NCBI RefSeq assembly: GCF_000231405.2
Contig: NZ_CP007032.1
Span: 248,001-312,000 of the forward strand
Source: Desulfitobacterium metallireducens DSM 15288
GTDB taxonomy: Bacteria > Bacillota > Desulfitobacteriia > Desulfitobacteriales > Desulfitobacteriaceae
Direction: 5' to 3'
DNA: 64,000 nt
Part shown: positions 26,684-35,591 of the stretch, piece by piece
Layout of the letters: each line of letters begins with the position of its first letter
Numbering within the stretch: position 1 is the first letter of the stretch
Position numbers and translations under genes: made by a program
Notes under the pieces: generated by a model
What the model saw: the letters and a program-made list of their open reading frames with translations, nothing else
The model's database searches: none
Told to the model about the DNA's origin: nothing

Positions 26684-27565
26684 TTGAGTGTTCAAGAAGC
26701 GAAGGTACAACACAAAAAGACTCCTGTAGCTAAAATCTTAAAAAGAGGTTTACTCATTTTTTTAGGAGCTATCCTTGTTGCTATAGGATTGGAAATTTTC
26801 CTTGTCCCTAATCATATAATTGATGGTGGTATTACTGGCGTTTCAATTATGCTTTCTCATATAACGGGAGGGGACCTTGGTCTTTTCCTATTTTTCTTAA
26901 ACCTGCCGTTTCTTATCGTCGGCTACAAACAAATTGGGAAGACATTCGCTTTATCTACTCTTTTTGCTATTCTTGTGATGTCAATTGGGACCTTTATGCT
27001 TCATCCTGTACCTGGGGTAACAGATGATCTTCTATTAGCTTCAGTATTTGGTGGAATTACTTTAGGTATCGGTGTTGGATTGGTTTTGAGATATGGGGGG
27101 TCGCTGGATGGCACTGAAATCGTAGCCGTTTTGATTAATAAAAACCTGCCCTTTTCGATTGGCGAAACGGTTATGATTTTTAACTTTTTTATTCTTGGGA
27201 GTGCTGGCTTTGTGTTTGGATTTGATAGGGCTATGTATTCATTAATCGCCTATTTCATCGCTTATAAAATGATTGATGTTACGATTGAAGGTTTAGATGA
27301 GTCTCGTTCCGTATGGATAATCAGTGATAAGCATACGGAAATTGGGGAAACGCTATTGGCTCGTCTTGGACGCGGAGTTACATACCTAAATGGAGAAGGG
27401 GCTTACACAGGAGAAGGCAAAAAAGTTATCTTTTGTGTCATTAGCAGACTGGAAGAAGCAAAGTTAAAATCCATTATCGAAGATATTGATGAAACAGCTT
27501 TCCTTGCTGTTGGTCCGATGAATGATGTAAAAGGCGGAAATTTTAAAAAGCGGGATGTTCATTAA
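26684..27565 (+). CDS. YitT-family membrane protein (DUF161/DUF2179)
   Basis: A 293-residue protein with five or six membrane helices in the first 200 residues (opening LLIFLGAILVAIGLEIFLV; GGSLDGTEIVAVLIN is a YitT signature region) and a soluble C-terminal DUF2179 domain (VTYLNGEGAYTGEGKKVIFC). Function is not established; transport is possible. The start is TTG with AAAGGAGGT six bases upstream. The 20-base gap from radA suggests co-transcription. It occupies the place where disA is commonly found. Confidence 0.85.
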   Translation: MSVQEAKVQHKKTPVAKILKRGLLIFLGAILVAIGLEIFLVPNHIIDGGITGVSIMLSHITGGDLGLFLFFLNLPFLIVGYKQIGKTFALSTLFAILVMSIGTFMLHPVPGVTDDLLLASVFGGITLGIGVGLVLRYGGSLDGTEIVAVLINKNLPFSIGETVMIFNFFILGSAGFVFGFDRAMYSLIAYFIAYKMIDVTIEGLDESRSVWIISDKHTEIGETLLARLGRGVTYLNGEGAYTGEGKKVIFCVISRLEEAKLKSIIEDIDETAFLAVGPMNDVKGGNFKKRDVH

Positions 27566-27570
27566 TGAGG

Positions 27571-27613
27571 CTTATATAAAAAGCTGGCAAGCTTATATAA
27601 AAAGCTTGCCAGC
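27571..27613 (-). terminator. Terminator hairpin between convergent genes, with internal direct repeat
   Basis: GCTGGCAAGCTT (27583-27594) and AAGCTTGCCAGC (27602-27613) are perfect arms. On the minus strand the stem is followed by TTTTTATAT, so it best serves the 27645-28037 gene. CTTATATAAAAAGCT occurs twice in direct orientation (27571 and 27592). Confidence 0.75.
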
Positions 27614-27644
27614 ACATTCAGTCTTAAAGGATTACCCTTAGTAT

Positions 27645-28037
27645 CTAAGTTAAATTAAAAATAGTTAAAGTTGAAAGTTTGTTTTCCTCTTTGGCAATAA
27701 TGTCATCAAGGGAAAGATCCAGTGTATTCGCTAAGGCAGCAATATAAAAAAGCTGCTTTCCTAATTCTGTTTGTATGATATCTCTGCAATTATCGCAGAG
27801 CTTTCCATCGAGTTGACTATTGAGCAATTCCTTTAAGTCGCGGATACTTACGTCTTCTGGGAGCGGTTTTTTATGTGCATCGATTCCAAGGCAACCACAG
27901 TTAGTTATAGACTTTACGACAGCTCGATTGACACGAGCGGAGGCCTCCTGTCCCTTAGATAAGATATCTAAGATGCTTTGATGGCGAATGAGCAATGATT
28001 TGACACTACTCTGAAAATGATCCGTGATTTCTTCCAT
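27645..28037 (-). CDS. Cysteine-containing protein of unknown function
   Basis: A soluble 130-residue helical protein with two cysteine sets, TNCGCLG and CDNCRD, that could bind a metal. I recall similar small proteins beside carD or disA in other clostridia, but assign no function. ATG at 28037 is preceded by GTGAGG; GTG at 28052 is possible but overlaps the AAAGGAG. It is the only minus-strand gene between the radA and gltX blocks and is divergent from carD. Confidence 0.65.
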   Translation of the reverse strand: MEEITDHFQSSVKSLLIRHQSILDILSKGQEASARVNRAVVKSITNCGCLGIDAHKKPLPEDVSIRDLKELLNSQLDGKLCDNCRDIIQTELGKQLFYIAALANTLDLSLDDIIAKEENKLSTLTIFNLT

Positions 28038-28165
28038 GGGCTCGATCCTCACTCCTTTCTGTCCCCTCCATTATAGCTATGCGTTAGGGGAGTTGTCAAT
28101 TTTCAACGGGAGCAAGTTATTATCAAGGATAAGTTAAGATCAGGTGAAGAATCTGACGAGAGTAA

Positions 28166-28195
28166 TTGACATCTTAGACTTATCTGTGATATTAT
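28166..28195 (+). promoter_or_regulatory. Upstream carD promoter
   Basis: TTGACA, 18 bases and TATTAT, about 70 bases before the carD start. First of two tandem sigma-A-like promoters. Confidence 0.6.
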
Positions 28196-28214
28196 TTTAT
28201 AATTTATAAATTTT

Positions 28215-28243
28215 TTGACCCGTATGGTAAACCTTGTTATAAT
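28215..28243 (+). promoter_or_regulatory. Proximal carD promoter
   Basis: TTGACC, exactly 17 bases and a perfect TATAAT. The start site would be near 28250, leaving a very short leader before the GGGGGTGGG SD of carD. Confidence 0.85.
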
Positions 28244-28263
28244 AGTCACAGGGGGTGGGTAGC

Positions 28264-28740
28264 ATGTTTGGAATCGGTGATAAAGTAGTTTACCCGATGC
28301 ACGGCGCTGGGGTCATTGAAGCGATTGAAGATCGGGAAGTCCTCGGTGAATCTCGGCAATACTATGTGATGCATATTCCTGTAGGAAACATGAAGGTTTA
28401 CATTCCGATGAACAATATTGAACAACTTGGAATTCGTCAAATCATCTCCCCATCTGAAGTCCCTGACGTCTTTAAAATTCTTGAGAATGAAAGCCAACTC
28501 GCAACCCTTGCCTGGAATCGACGGTACCGGGCTAATCTTGAACGAATCAAAAGCGGAAGTATTTTTTCTGTTGCGGAAGTTGTACGAAGCCTTTCACAAC
28601 GTGAACATGAGAAGGGCCTTTCCGCAGGAGAAAAGAAAATGTATGAAAATGCCTATCAAATTCTGATGAGCGAGCTTGTTTTAGTTGAAGAATCCCATGA
28701 AGAAGAAATGCGTCAACGCCTTAAAGGATTGCTTGCCTAG
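28264..28740 (+). CDS. carD: CarD/CdnL-family RNA polymerase-binding regulator
   Basis: Global factor that binds the RNA polymerase beta subunit and stabilises open promoter complexes. The N-terminal Tudor-like domain is FGIGDKVVYPMHGAGVIEAI (about residues 2-21), followed by a helical DNA-contacting domain (SVAEVVRSLSQREHEKGLS). It encodes 158 residues from ATG at 28264, after a GGGGGTGGG SD; an in-frame GTG three codons earlier overlaps that SD. Served by two tandem promoters. Confidence 0.93.
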   Translation: MFGIGDKVVYPMHGAGVIEAIEDREVLGESRQYYVMHIPVGNMKVYIPMNNIEQLGIRQIISPSEVPDVFKILENESQLATLAWNRRYRANLERIKSGSIFSVAEVVRSLSQREHEKGLSAGEKKMYENAYQILMSELVLVEESHEEEMRQRLKGLLA

Positions 28741-28845
28741 AGATAAGAGCTGTACTAAAATATTCGGTAAATCGGAGTTTAAGGAGTATAATGAGTAAGA
28801 GTTTTAGTAAAAATAAGGATAAAATGGTTTAAAGGAGGTGATGCG

Positions 28846-30006
28846 ATGATTCGCAATCTAATACGCGGGATCATCACACTGGTATTTGGCGGAGCGGGTT
28901 TTTATGTGGGTTTAATTTTGTTCAAACTCAATCTATTTAACTTTTTGGGAGGACAAATATCTCCAATTTGGACTTATATTATAATGGGGATTGTGTTTGC
29001 GGTAATTGGCTTTCTAATCGCTCCAGTAAGTATTCGCGGTTTTTTAGTACTGATGCGATGGATGGATGCTCGATTAACGAAAATACCCACCCATGATTTG
29101 ATGGGTGGAGCGCTTGGTGTTATTATCGGACTTATTATTGCTAGTTTATTAAGTGATACTATTTCACAAATTCCTTTCTTAGGTCCAGCTTTATCTATTT
29201 TAATAAGCCTTTCAATGGGTTATCTTGGCCTAATGCTTGGGGTTAAACGAAAAGAGGAAGTCTTTGGATTTTTCAATGTCTTCCCTCGTTTCAGAGGGGA
29301 AAAAACGGAAAAAATCAAAGAGGCTAAAGCCGAGCGTAATCTGGAACAAATAAAAACAAACTATAAGGTCCTGGATACAAGTGTTATTATCGATGGTCGA
29401 ATTGCAGATATCGTTAAGACGGGTTTTGTTGAGGGAGTACTCTTGATTCCTGGCTTTGTCTTAGAGGAACTTCGACATATTGCCGATTCTTCAGATTTAC
29501 TCAAAAGGAATCGGGGACGTCGTGGGCTTGATATTCTGAATCATATCTCAAAAGAAACAGCCATCAAGGTTGAGATCTATGAACAGGATTTTGAAGATAT
29601 TGCCGAGGTGGATAGCAAACTTGTGCGATTAGGACAGGTTTTAGAAGCTCCGATTTTAACGAATGACTATAATTTGAATAAAGTTGCTGAGTTGCAAGGC
29701 GTTAAGGTCTTAAACATCAACGAATTAGCAAATGCAGTAAAACCAGTTGTGCTTCCAGGTGAAGAAATGCTCGTTCAAGTGATGAAGGAAGGGAAAGAGC
29801 CTGGGCAAGGCGTTGCTTACCTTGATGATGGAACGATGATTGTAGTCGATACTGGACGACGTTATATGGGACAGCATATTACGGTCTTGGTTACGAGTGT
29901 TTTACAAACGGCAGCTGGCCGCATGATATTTGCAAAACCGAAGGGGGTAGCAGGAAAAAAGTCGATGGAATTTTCCTCGACGGATGAGGTGAACCTTCTT
30001 GGCTAG
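28846..30006 (+). CDS. PIN/TRAM-domain membrane protein (YacL type)
   Basis: A 386-residue protein with four N-terminal membrane helices (about 1-130), a PIN nuclease-like domain starting VLDTSVIIDGRIADI near residue 178 with acidic active-site residues (NDYN at TNDYNLNKVAELQ), and a C-terminal TRAM domain that may bind RNA. This is the conserved gene before ispD in Firmicutes; its precise role is not settled. AAAGGAGGTG precedes the ATG. The stop overlaps the ispD start. Confidence 0.92.
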   Translation: MIRNLIRGIITLVFGGAGFYVGLILFKLNLFNFLGGQISPIWTYIIMGIVFAVIGFLIAPVSIRGFLVLMRWMDARLTKIPTHDLMGGALGVIIGLIIASLLSDTISQIPFLGPALSILISLSMGYLGLMLGVKRKEEVFGFFNVFPRFRGEKTEKIKEAKAERNLEQIKTNYKVLDTSVIIDGRIADIVKTGFVEGVLLIPGFVLEELRHIADSSDLLKRNRGRRGLDILNHISKETAIKVEIYEQDFEDIAEVDSKLVRLGQVLEAPILTNDYNLNKVAELQGVKVLNINELANAVKPVVLPGEEMLVQVMKEGKEPGQGVAYLDDGTMIVVDTGRRYMGQHITVLVTSVLQTAAGRMIFAKPKGVAGKKSMEFSSTDEVNLLG

Positions 30007-30697
30007 GATAGGTGTTGTTATTCCTGCTGCTGGACAAGGAAAACGAATGGGGGCCGCCTGCAACAAATTGTTTTTAGCGCTTGCAGGTCGGCCGATTTTG
30101 GCACATACCTTAGCTCTTTTTGAAGCTTCTTCCCAGGTTGAGGAAATTGTGGTTGTTGGTTCAGAAGAGGATTTGGCGAATATCCGGACACTTATCCAGG
30201 AATATCAGATTAAAAAGGTTTCACAAGTTACTCTTGGCGGAAAAGAACGCCAGGAATCAGTTTTTGCGGGGGTAAAGGCTCTGAATCCGGCGATCCAGCG
30301 GGTTGCCGTGCATGATGGAGCCCGCCCCCTTTTGACGTTAGAAGAGTTAAACCGTTTTTTTACAGAATCGGAAGAGTATAGTGCGGCAATTATGGCCATT
30401 CCGCTAAAGGATACGATTAAACGGGTTGATGAAAAAGGGCAAGTTCTTGAGACACCCCCCCGCGAAAGATTGAGAGCAGTCCAGACGCCTCAAATTTTTG
30501 AGCGTGAGTTGCTGGAGGATGCTCACCGTCAATGTGCAATCGAAGGCTTTCTCGGGACAGATGATGCCAGTTTAGTCGAATGGCTTGGAAAACCGGTACA
30601 GGTACTTGACGGAATGCTGGAAAATATTAAAATAACAACGCCAGAAGATCTGTGGATAGCCGAGAGTATTCTAAAAAAACGATTGAGAAAAAGATGA
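29999..30697 (+). CDS. ispD: 2-C-methyl-D-erythritol 4-phosphate cytidylyltransferase
   Basis: Third enzyme of the MEP isoprenoid pathway; joins CTP to methylerythritol phosphate. The CTP-binding loop is VVIPAAGQGKRMGAACNK at residues 6-23, with VAVHDGARPL and TDDASLVEW further on. TTG at 29999 is the start, with GAGGTGA a few bases before and the yacL stop overlapping it. It lies directly upstream of ispF. Confidence 0.94.
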   Translation: MARIGVVIPAAGQGKRMGAACNKLFLALAGRPILAHTLALFEASSQVEEIVVVGSEEDLANIRTLIQEYQIKKVSQVTLGGKERQESVFAGVKALNPAIQRVAVHDGARPLLTLEELNRFFTESEEYSAAIMAIPLKDTIKRVDEKGQVLETPPRERLRAVQTPQIFERELLEDAHRQCAIEGFLGTDDASLVEWLGKPVQVLDGMLENIKITTPEDLWIAESILKKRLRKR

Positions 30698-30716
30698 AGT
30701 TGGGAAAAAATAAGGA

Positions 30717-31211
30717 GTGAGAACGATTAGAGTTGGTATTGGTTATGATGTACATGCTCTGGTCGAAGACCGTCCTCTCATTCTGGGAGGAATTGAAATT
30801 CCATATGAGCGAGGGTTGCTTGGACATTCGGATGCAGATGTTTTAACCCATGCGATTATGGATGCACTTCTCGGGGCTCTGGCTCTAGGGGATATTGGGA
30901 AACATTTTCCTGACACAGATGAGCGTTTTCGGGGAATTTCGAGTCTAGCTTTACTTGAAGAGGTTAGGCGATTGCTTAATGAAAAAGGGTATCAGTTAGG
31001 AAACTTAGACTGTATCCTTGTTGCTCAGCGTCCCAAGCTAGCAGGATTTATTCCTGCCATGCAGGAGAAGTTAGCCGCAACGCTGAAGGTAAAATTGGAT
31101 CAAATTTCAGTTAAGGCAACGACGACTGAACATCTTGGTTTTGAAGGCCGAGAAGAGGGCATCAGTGCTCAGGCTATTGTGAGCTTAGTTAAAATAGAGG
31201 AGGAACAATAA
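30717..31211 (+). CDS. ispF: 2-C-methyl-D-erythritol 2,4-cyclodiphosphate synthase
   Basis: Makes the cyclodiphosphate in the MEP pathway and acts after ispD. Metal-binding motif GIGYDVHAL and [18 protein letters not shown] (D/H zinc ligands) are present, as is the C-terminal [18 protein letters not shown] at 30717 would begin MRTIRVGIG, but it is the last base of AAGGAG, leaving no room for SD pairing. An ATT at 30726 sits eight bases after AAGGAG and would give the usual family N-terminus MRVGIG. The start is thus ambiguous. Confidence 0.93.
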   Translation: MRTIRVGIGYDVHALVEDRPLILGGIEIPYERGLLGHSDADVLTHAIMDALLGALALGDIGKHFPDTDERFRGISSLALLEEVRRLLNEKGYQLGNLDCILVAQRPKLAGFIPAMQEKLAATLKVKLDQISVKATTTEHLGFEGREEGISAQAIVSLVKIEEEQ

Positions 31212-31215
31212 CATT

Positions 31216-32670
31216 ATGATTAAAGTTCGTTTCGCGCCAAGTCCTACAGGACCTTTACATATCGGAGGTGCACGCTCAGCGCTTTTTAATTATTTACTTG
31301 CTCGTCGTGAGAATGGAGTATTCATCGTACGCAGTGAGGATACCGACTTAGAACGTTCCAGTCGGGAATCGGAGCATAATATTCTCGAAGCATTGCGTTG
31401 GTTAAATATTAAGTGGGATGAAGGAATTGAAGCCGGCGGGGAAAATGGCCCTTATCGTCAAACGGAAAGACTTGATCTTTACCGCAAATATACGAAAAAG
31501 CTGTTAGAAAGCGGACATGCTTACTATTGTTATTGTTCGGAGGAAGAGATTGAAGAGGAGCGACAAGCCCTGATTGCTAAGGGAGAAACACCGCGATATA
31601 TGGGGAAATGCCGCCACTTAACAGAAGAACAAAAGGCCAAGTATGAAGCTGAGGGACGTAAACCGGTAGTCCGTTTTCGAGTTCCAGAGGGCCAACAAAT
31701 CGTGATTCATGACCAAGTCCGGGGAGAAGTTGTTTTTGAGAGCGATGGAATTGGAGACTACGTTATTGTTAAATCCGACGGTATTCCGACCTATAATTAT
31801 GCTGTTGTGATCGATGATTCAACTATGCATATTACCCATGTCGTACGCGGGGAGGAACATCTTTCCAATACGCCTCGCCAAGTGTTGATCTATCAGGCGC
31901 TCGGCCTTACTCCCCCAGAGTTTGCTCATATTTCTCTAATCCTGAATACGGAAGGACATAAAATGAGCAAGCGGGATGGCGATACTGCGGTTATTGATTA
32001 CAAAGCAAAGGGGTATTTACCGGAAGCTGTTGTCAACTTTATTGCTTTTATGGGCTGGGCACCATCTGGAGAAGAAGAATTTTTTACACTCGAGGAACTG
32101 GAAAAAATATTTTCACTAGACCGTGTTTCCAAGAGTCCAGCTGTTTTTGATTTGAATAAATTGAATTATATTAACGCGCAATATATTAAGCAATCTTCTC
32201 CTGAACGCTTGGCTGAGATTGCACTTCCTTACCTTCAAGACATGGGGGTTATGCCTCAGGGCGAGCTGCCAGAGGAGAAAAGAACATGGCTCTTGCATTT
32301 TGTCAAAGCTGTTGTCAATCATCTTTCCTATATGGCTCAGGTGCAAGAGTATGTTCAGTATTTTCATGGTGCGGAGGCGCCTGCGCCTGAGGGCGAGGCT
32401 TTAGACATTCTCCATGGGGAACAGGTGCCTGAGGTGCTTGAACTCTTTAAGACCAAGCTTCAAGCTTTGGAAGAGGTGACCGTTGAAGAAATTAAACCTC
32501 TATTGAAGCAAATCACGAAAGAGTTAAAACTCGGCGGTAAGCTTGTTTATATGCCAATTCGGATTGCGCTCACCGGGCAAATGCATGGCCCTGAACTCTA
32601 TGATATCATTCCGCTTTTAGGACGAGAGAATGTATTAAAACGGTTAGAAGCTACGGGCCAATATCTTTAA
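31216..32670 (+). CDS. gltX: Glutamyl-tRNA synthetase
   Basis: Charges tRNA-Glu (and, in bacteria lacking GlnRS, tRNA-Gln for amidation). The HIGH motif is at FAPSPTGPLHIGGARSALF and the KMSKS motif is HKMSKRDGD near residue 253. The 484 residues are the normal size. A GAGGAGGAA SD lies at the end of ispF. Third gene of ispD-ispF-gltX; the following promoter and T-box separate it from cysE. Confidence 0.96.
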   Translation: MIKVRFAPSPTGPLHIGGARSALFNYLLARRENGVFIVRSEDTDLERSSRESEHNILEALRWLNIKWDEGIEAGGENGPYRQTERLDLYRKYTKKLLESGHAYYCYCSEEEIEEERQALIAKGETPRYMGKCRHLTEEQKAKYEAEGRKPVVRFRVPEGQQIVIHDQVRGEVVFESDGIGDYVIVKSDGIPTYNYAVVIDDSTMHITHVVRGEEHLSNTPRQVLIYQALGLTPPEFAHISLILNTEGHKMSKRDGDTAVIDYKAKGYLPEAVVNFIAFMGWAPSGEEEFFTLEELEKIFSLDRVSKSPAVFDLNKLNYINAQYIKQSSPERLAEIALPYLQDMGVMPQGELPEEKRTWLLHFVKAVVNHLSYMAQVQEYVQYFHGAEAPAPEGEALDILHGEQVPEVLELFKTKLQALEEVTVEEIKPLLKQITKELKLGGKLVYMPIRIALTGQMHGPELYDIIPLLGRENVLKRLEATGQYL

Positions 32671-32682
32671 TTTCAGCGGACA

Positions 32683-32711
32683 TTGACATTAAGCCAAGGA
32701 TTCCCTATACT
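32683..32711 (+). promoter_or_regulatory. Promoter of the cysE-cysS T-box transcript
   Basis: TTGACA, exactly 17 bases and TATACT, just downstream of gltX. The predicted start is near 32718, at the head of the T-box leader. Confidence 0.88.
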
Positions 32712-32717
32712 TTATTC

Positions 32718-32985
32718 AAGCCTGAACCAAGACAATTGAAAAGGTGAGCAAACGTGATGATAGGAAAAGTAGGAAGGCCCTGCATGCAAAGAGAGGATGG
32801 GTTGGTGGGAACCATCTCTGAGGGACCTTGTGAAGTGCCTCCTGGAACGGAGCTGAAGAAACGTTAAGTATTCAAATCCGTAGCGGCTGCGTTAAAGCCT
32901 TGAGAGAAACAGGTTTATCCTGTTTAAACAGAGTGGAACCACGGAAATCCTTCGTCTCTGATGAGATGAAGGGTTTCTTTTTTTA
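32718..32985 (+). promoter_or_regulatory. T-box riboswitch upstream of cysE-cysS
   Basis: tRNA-sensing leader. The invariant T-box TGGAACCACGG is at 32934-32944. AAAAGTAGG fits the AGUA side of the specifier loop, and the likely specifier TGC (Cys) is at 32836-32838 in GTGAAGTGCC. The terminator pairs GAAATCCTTCGTCTC (32944-32958) with GAGATGAAGGGTTTC (32963-32977), followed by eight T. Uncharged tRNA-Cys would favour read-through into cysE and cysS. Confidence 0.92.
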
Positions 32986-33005
32986 TTAGGAAGATAGGGT
33001 GATGG

Positions 33006-33728
33006 ATGATGTTTCGTCAAATCAGACAAGATATTCAAGTGATTTTTGATCGTGACCCAGCAGCAAGGAGTATTATTGAAGTCGTATTGTGCTATCCAGG
33101 TTTTCATGCGATTCTTTTTCACCGTTTAGCACATTGGCTTTATAACAAAAATCATCTTCTCCTTGCACGGTGGATTTCTCAGTTTTCCCGTTTTTTAACC
33201 GGAATTGAAATCCATCCGGGTGCAAAGATAGGGCAGGGATTTTTTATTGACCATGGTATGGGCGTGGTTATTGGAGAAACTGCAGAAGTTGGGGATAATG
33301 TTACCCTTTATCAAGGGGTAACGTTAGGCGGAACAGGTAAGGAGAAAGGGAAGCGACATCCAACGATAGGAAATAATGTTTTTATTGGGTCTGGCGCTAA
33401 AATTTTGGGTTCGATCAAGATAGGGAATGATGTCAAGATTGGGGCGGGTTCTGTTGTAACGAAGCCTGTTCCGGCTGATTCGACCGTCGTAGGAGTACCG
33501 GGAACGATCGTGAGACACAGAGGAATTAAGGTTAATAATATTGAGATCGAGGAGTTGGAAGAAAAATCTTCAGTAAGACAAGAAGAGCTTCCCGACCCTG
33601 TTCATGAAATGCTGAAATGTCTTATGGAGCGAGTGAAGGTACTAGAGAAAGCTCAAAAAGAAAAGGAGAATCAATACGATGTCTTTGAAATTATTCAACA
33701 CGATGAGTCATCAAAAAGAGGAGTTTAA
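33006..33728 (+). CDS. cysE: Serine O-acetyltransferase
   Basis: Acetylates serine in the first committed step of cysteine synthesis. The left-handed beta-helix is clear (hexapeptide repeats through [50 protein letters not shown]). The 240-residue length is normal and longer than minimal forms, with an extra acidic/basic C-tail. That tail overlaps cysS by 50 bases. Read from the T-box transcript. Confidence 0.94.
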   Translation: MMFRQIRQDIQVIFDRDPAARSIIEVVLCYPGFHAILFHRLAHWLYNKNHLLLARWISQFSRFLTGIEIHPGAKIGQGFFIDHGMGVVIGETAEVGDNVTLYQGVTLGGTGKEKGKRHPTIGNNVFIGSGAKILGSIKIGNDVKIGAGSVVTKPVPADSTVVGVPGTIVRHRGIKVNNIEIEELEEKSSVRQEELPDPVHEMLKCLMERVKVLEKAQKEKENQYDVFEIIQHDESSKRGV

Positions 33729-35115
33729 ACCTCGCGAGAGCGGTAAGGTCGCAATGTATACCTGTGGACCGACTGTTTATAATTATGTTCATGTCGGAAA
33801 TGGGCGGATGCTCGTTGTGTTTGACATGATTCGACGCTATTTGATGTATAAAGAATATGATGTAACGTTTGTTCAGAATTTTACCGATGTGGATGATAAA
33901 ATCATTAAGCGTGGCTTAGAAGAAGGGGTCGATCCCTTAACTCTCTCCCGAAAGTATATTGAAGAATATTTTAAGGATGCAAAAGCTCTTCATGTTTTAC
34001 CTGCGACCGTCCATCCAAAGGCAACAGAGCATATTCCTGAAATGCTTGAAATTATTCAAGGACTTATTACGAAAGGGCTTGCCTATGAAGTAGACGGTGA
34101 TGTTTATTTTGCTGTGGACAAATTTCCTCAATACGGTAAACTCTCTGGCCGTTCCTTAGAGGATATGCAAGCAGGAGCTCGTGTGGATGTAGATGAACGG
34201 AAAAATCATCCGATGGATTTTGCGCTTTGGAAAAAGGCTAAACCGGATGAACCCTCTTGGAAAAGTCCTTGGGGAGAAGGCCGTCCAGGTTGGCATATTG
34301 AGTGTACAGCTATGTCCCTAAAATATTTAGGAGCAGGTTTTGATATTCATGGGGGTGGAGGAGATCTTGTTTTCCCGCACCATGAAAATGAAATTGCTCA
34401 GTCAGAAGGTTATTTAGAGGGGAAACCCTTTGCTCATTACTGGATGCATAATGCTTTTTTAACCTTTAATCAGCAAAAGATGTCAAAGTCGTTAGGAAAT
34501 TTCTTTACTGTTCGTGAGATTCTAGACCATTTCTCAGGGGAAGTTCTTCGTTTTTATTTGCTAAGTACGCACTATCGGAGTCCGCTCGATTTCGATGATG
34601 AAAATCTGCGAATGGCGCAAAAAGGATTGGAACGCTTGCAAACGAGTATCCGTTTAGCGGCGGAAGCTCTGACCAAGAAAGGTCCAGTTGAAATTAAGCT
34701 GGAAATGAACGAGGAACTTGTGAAAGCATCCGAGACAGCACACCGAGATTTTGAAGCAGCTATGGATGATGATTTCAATTCAGCCTTAGCCTACGCCAGT
34801 CTTTTTGAACTGGGCAAGCATATTAATACCCTCCTTCAGGATTATCCTTATGCCTCGGCAGGACTTGCGAAGGCACGAGAGACGTTGCTGGAATTAGCAG
34901 GAGTATTGGGCTTTGATTTAGAGCATCCAGAGTCTCAAGAAGTTGCTCAAGATGAAAAGTTGACCCAAGTCATGGAGGTATTGCTGTCTGTTCGGATGAA
35001 AGCACGCCAGAAGAAGGACTGGGAAACCTCAGACTTTATCCGTGATCAGTTAAAAGAGATTGGGATTGCGCTTGAAGATACGCCTCAAGGGGCACGATGG
35101 ACCATCAAGAGTTAA
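33679..35115 (+). CDS. cysS: Cysteinyl-tRNA synthetase
   Basis: Charges tRNA-Cys. HIGH-type motif is in [17 protein letters not shown], zinc ligands include the cysteine in [10 protein letters not shown] and [15 protein letters not shown], and KMSKS appears as [12 protein letters not shown]. Length 478 is typical. The start is supported by AAAAGGAG 11 bases upstream, inside the cysE tail. Cys supply and charging share the same T-box control. Confidence 0.95.
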   Translation: MSLKLFNTMSHQKEEFKPRESGKVAMYTCGPTVYNYVHVGNGRMLVVFDMIRRYLMYKEYDVTFVQNFTDVDDKIIKRGLEEGVDPLTLSRKYIEEYFKDAKALHVLPATVHPKATEHIPEMLEIIQGLITKGLAYEVDGDVYFAVDKFPQYGKLSGRSLEDMQAGARVDVDERKNHPMDFALWKKAKPDEPSWKSPWGEGRPGWHIECTAMSLKYLGAGFDIHGGGGDLVFPHHENEIAQSEGYLEGKPFAHYWMHNAFLTFNQQKMSKSLGNFFTVREILDHFSGEVLRFYLLSTHYRSPLDFDDENLRMAQKGLERLQTSIRLAAEALTKKGPVEIKLEMNEELVKASETAHRDFEAAMDDDFNSALAYASLFELGKHINTLLQDYPYASAGLAKARETLLELAGVLGFDLEHPESQEVAQDEKLTQVMEVLLSVRMKARQKKDWETSDFIRDQLKEIGIALEDTPQGARWTIKS

Positions 35116-35148
35116 ATAAAAGGGGGAAAGGGCTTTTTGCCCGCCTAG

Positions 35149-35562
35149 ATGTCAAGAAGTTGGCAGGAAATGAATGCTCTAACCTTAGCCTATCTTGGGG
35201 ATGCTGTATATGAGCTATGGGTTAGAACACATTTACTTGAATTAGGATACGAAAAAGTTAAGGATTTACATCATGTAGCCACAGATTATGTCCGGGCATC
35301 AACCCAGGCGCAGTTGTTACAGGGATTAATGCCTGAATTGACGGAGATAGAGACTCAGGTTGTGATGCGGGGAAGAAATACGAAAGGCGGTCATCCCAAA
35401 AGCACCGATGTTATTACCTATCGTCATGCGACAGCTTTTGAAGCTTTAGTAGGGTATTGGCAGTTGACTCGACAAGAAGACCGGATGGTTTGGGCTTTTA
35501 ATCAAGCTGATGCTGCTGTTGAGAATCATAAAGCTGTGGAAGCTAATTTACAAAAAAGATGA
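35149..35562 (+). CDS. mrnC: Mini-ribonuclease III (23S rRNA maturation)
   Basis: RNase III-like dimer without a double-strand-binding domain, which trims 23S rRNA ends. It opens with LTLAYLGDAVYELWVRTHL, carrying the acidic catalytic signature, and continues with RGRNTKGGHPKSTDV. Length 137 is typical. The SD (AAGGGGG, 35120-35126) lies about 22 bases before the ATG, but a GGGC-T5-GCCC hairpin (35130-35142) between them would shorten the effective spacing to about nine. Confidence 0.92.
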   Translation: MSRSWQEMNALTLAYLGDAVYELWVRTHLLELGYEKVKDLHHVATDYVRASTQAQLLQGLMPELTEIETQVVMRGRNTKGGHPKSTDVITYRHATAFEALVGYWQLTRQEDRMVWAFNQADAAVENHKAVEANLQKR

Positions 35563-35591
35563 AAGTTGACGAGAGAAAGTAGGGATGAAAC

